A stretch of 64,000 nucleotides of DNA from Anticarsia gemmatalis (Eukaryota > Arthropoda > Insecta > Lepidoptera > Erebidae). The notes under the pieces were generated by a model that was given only the letters and a program-made list of their open reading frames with translations, had not been told where the DNA came from and did no database searches. The DNA lies in the NCBI RefSeq assembly GCF_050436995.1, contig NC_134766.1, positions 9,486,001-9,550,000 of the forward strand, in the 5' to 3' direction. Positions 63,795-64,000 of this stretch are shown here, piece after piece. Numbering within the stretch: the stretch's first letter is position 1; every line of letters starts with the position of its first letter. The translations under genes and the position numbers were made by a program.

Positions 63795-64000
63795 ACGACA
63801 CCCGTGGTGTAGTGGTTAGTGATCACTAGGCTGCTACTACTGTTGGGGTCTATACCATTCGTCCCGTTGAGTTGTCCCGTGACAGGACATCTGGCACTAT
63901 TTTGTGTGGCGTAGTGTGTTTTGGTGCCAGTTGTCCCGTTACAGAAAAATCATGGGACTAATGGGATAGACGGAGGAGTCATTCCCAGTAGTCCCGTGGC
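63795..64000 (+). repeat. SINE-like tRNA-derived repeat, cut by the window end
   Basis: 'cccgtggtgtagtggttagt' contains an A-box-like TGGTGTAGTGG as in tRNA-headed SINEs. The expected B box is degenerate ('ggggtctatacc'). Downstream, 'gtcccgt' recurs at least four times on the plus strand. The 3' end lies outside the window. Confidence 0.45.

Noticed and set aside
1..64000. CRISPR arrays, operons or prokaryotic defence systems
   Set aside because: No regularly spaced direct repeats or dense bacterial-type genes; spliced genes and SINEs show nuclear insect DNA.

Overview
The window is AT-rich nuclear DNA from an insect, most likely a moth or butterfly (Lepidoptera). The evidence is spliced genes with GT-AG introns, insect-type protein families (a Dnr1/MYLIP E3 ligase, V-ATPase subunit G, a secreted serine protease homolog, a small Gly/His/Trp-rich secreted protein) and tRNA-derived SINEs that resemble lepidopteran ones. 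The species cannot be fixed from the sequence alone. Almost all long open frames outside these genes are chance frames in AT-rich DNA.

Layout. 1-19.9 kb holds no gene I can support. It contains a SINE near 0.8-1.1 kb, the 3' part of a LINE with an intact 303-codon frame (9.0-10.4 kb), a diverged tandem duplication with a hairpin (13.0-13.4 kb) and a GC-rich inverted-repeat patch (16.3 kb). 19,939-48,621 (minus) is one six-exon gene for a FERM-RING E3 ubiquitin ligase (Dnr1/MYLIP family, 490 aa predicted). It has a 22.4 kb first intron with six perfect TGACGTCA sites and a well-preserved ~0.8 kb TIR element. 49,973-52,617 (plus) is V-ATPase subunit G in four exons, divergent from the ligase across a ~1.35 kb shared upstream region. 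53,704-60,357 (minus) is an eight-exon secreted serine protease homolog of 350 aa. Its catalytic Asp and Ser are replaced, and it converges on the V-ATPase gene. 61,479-62,859 (minus) is a three-exon gene for a 98-residue secreted protein with a clear TATA box. The window ends in a SINE-like sequence.

The genes do not form a pathway. The most striking observations are: a SINE inserted exactly at a splice acceptor of the protease homolog, with its target-site duplication giving two copies of the acceptor; a catalytically dead protease; a cluster of CRE palindromes in the first intron of the ligase gene; and two TIR elements (34,960-35,763 and 57,824-59,852) that carry many internal copies of an ACACAGT-type motif. 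Exon boundaries were worked out by hand from reading frame and splice signals; no alignment or transcript was available.
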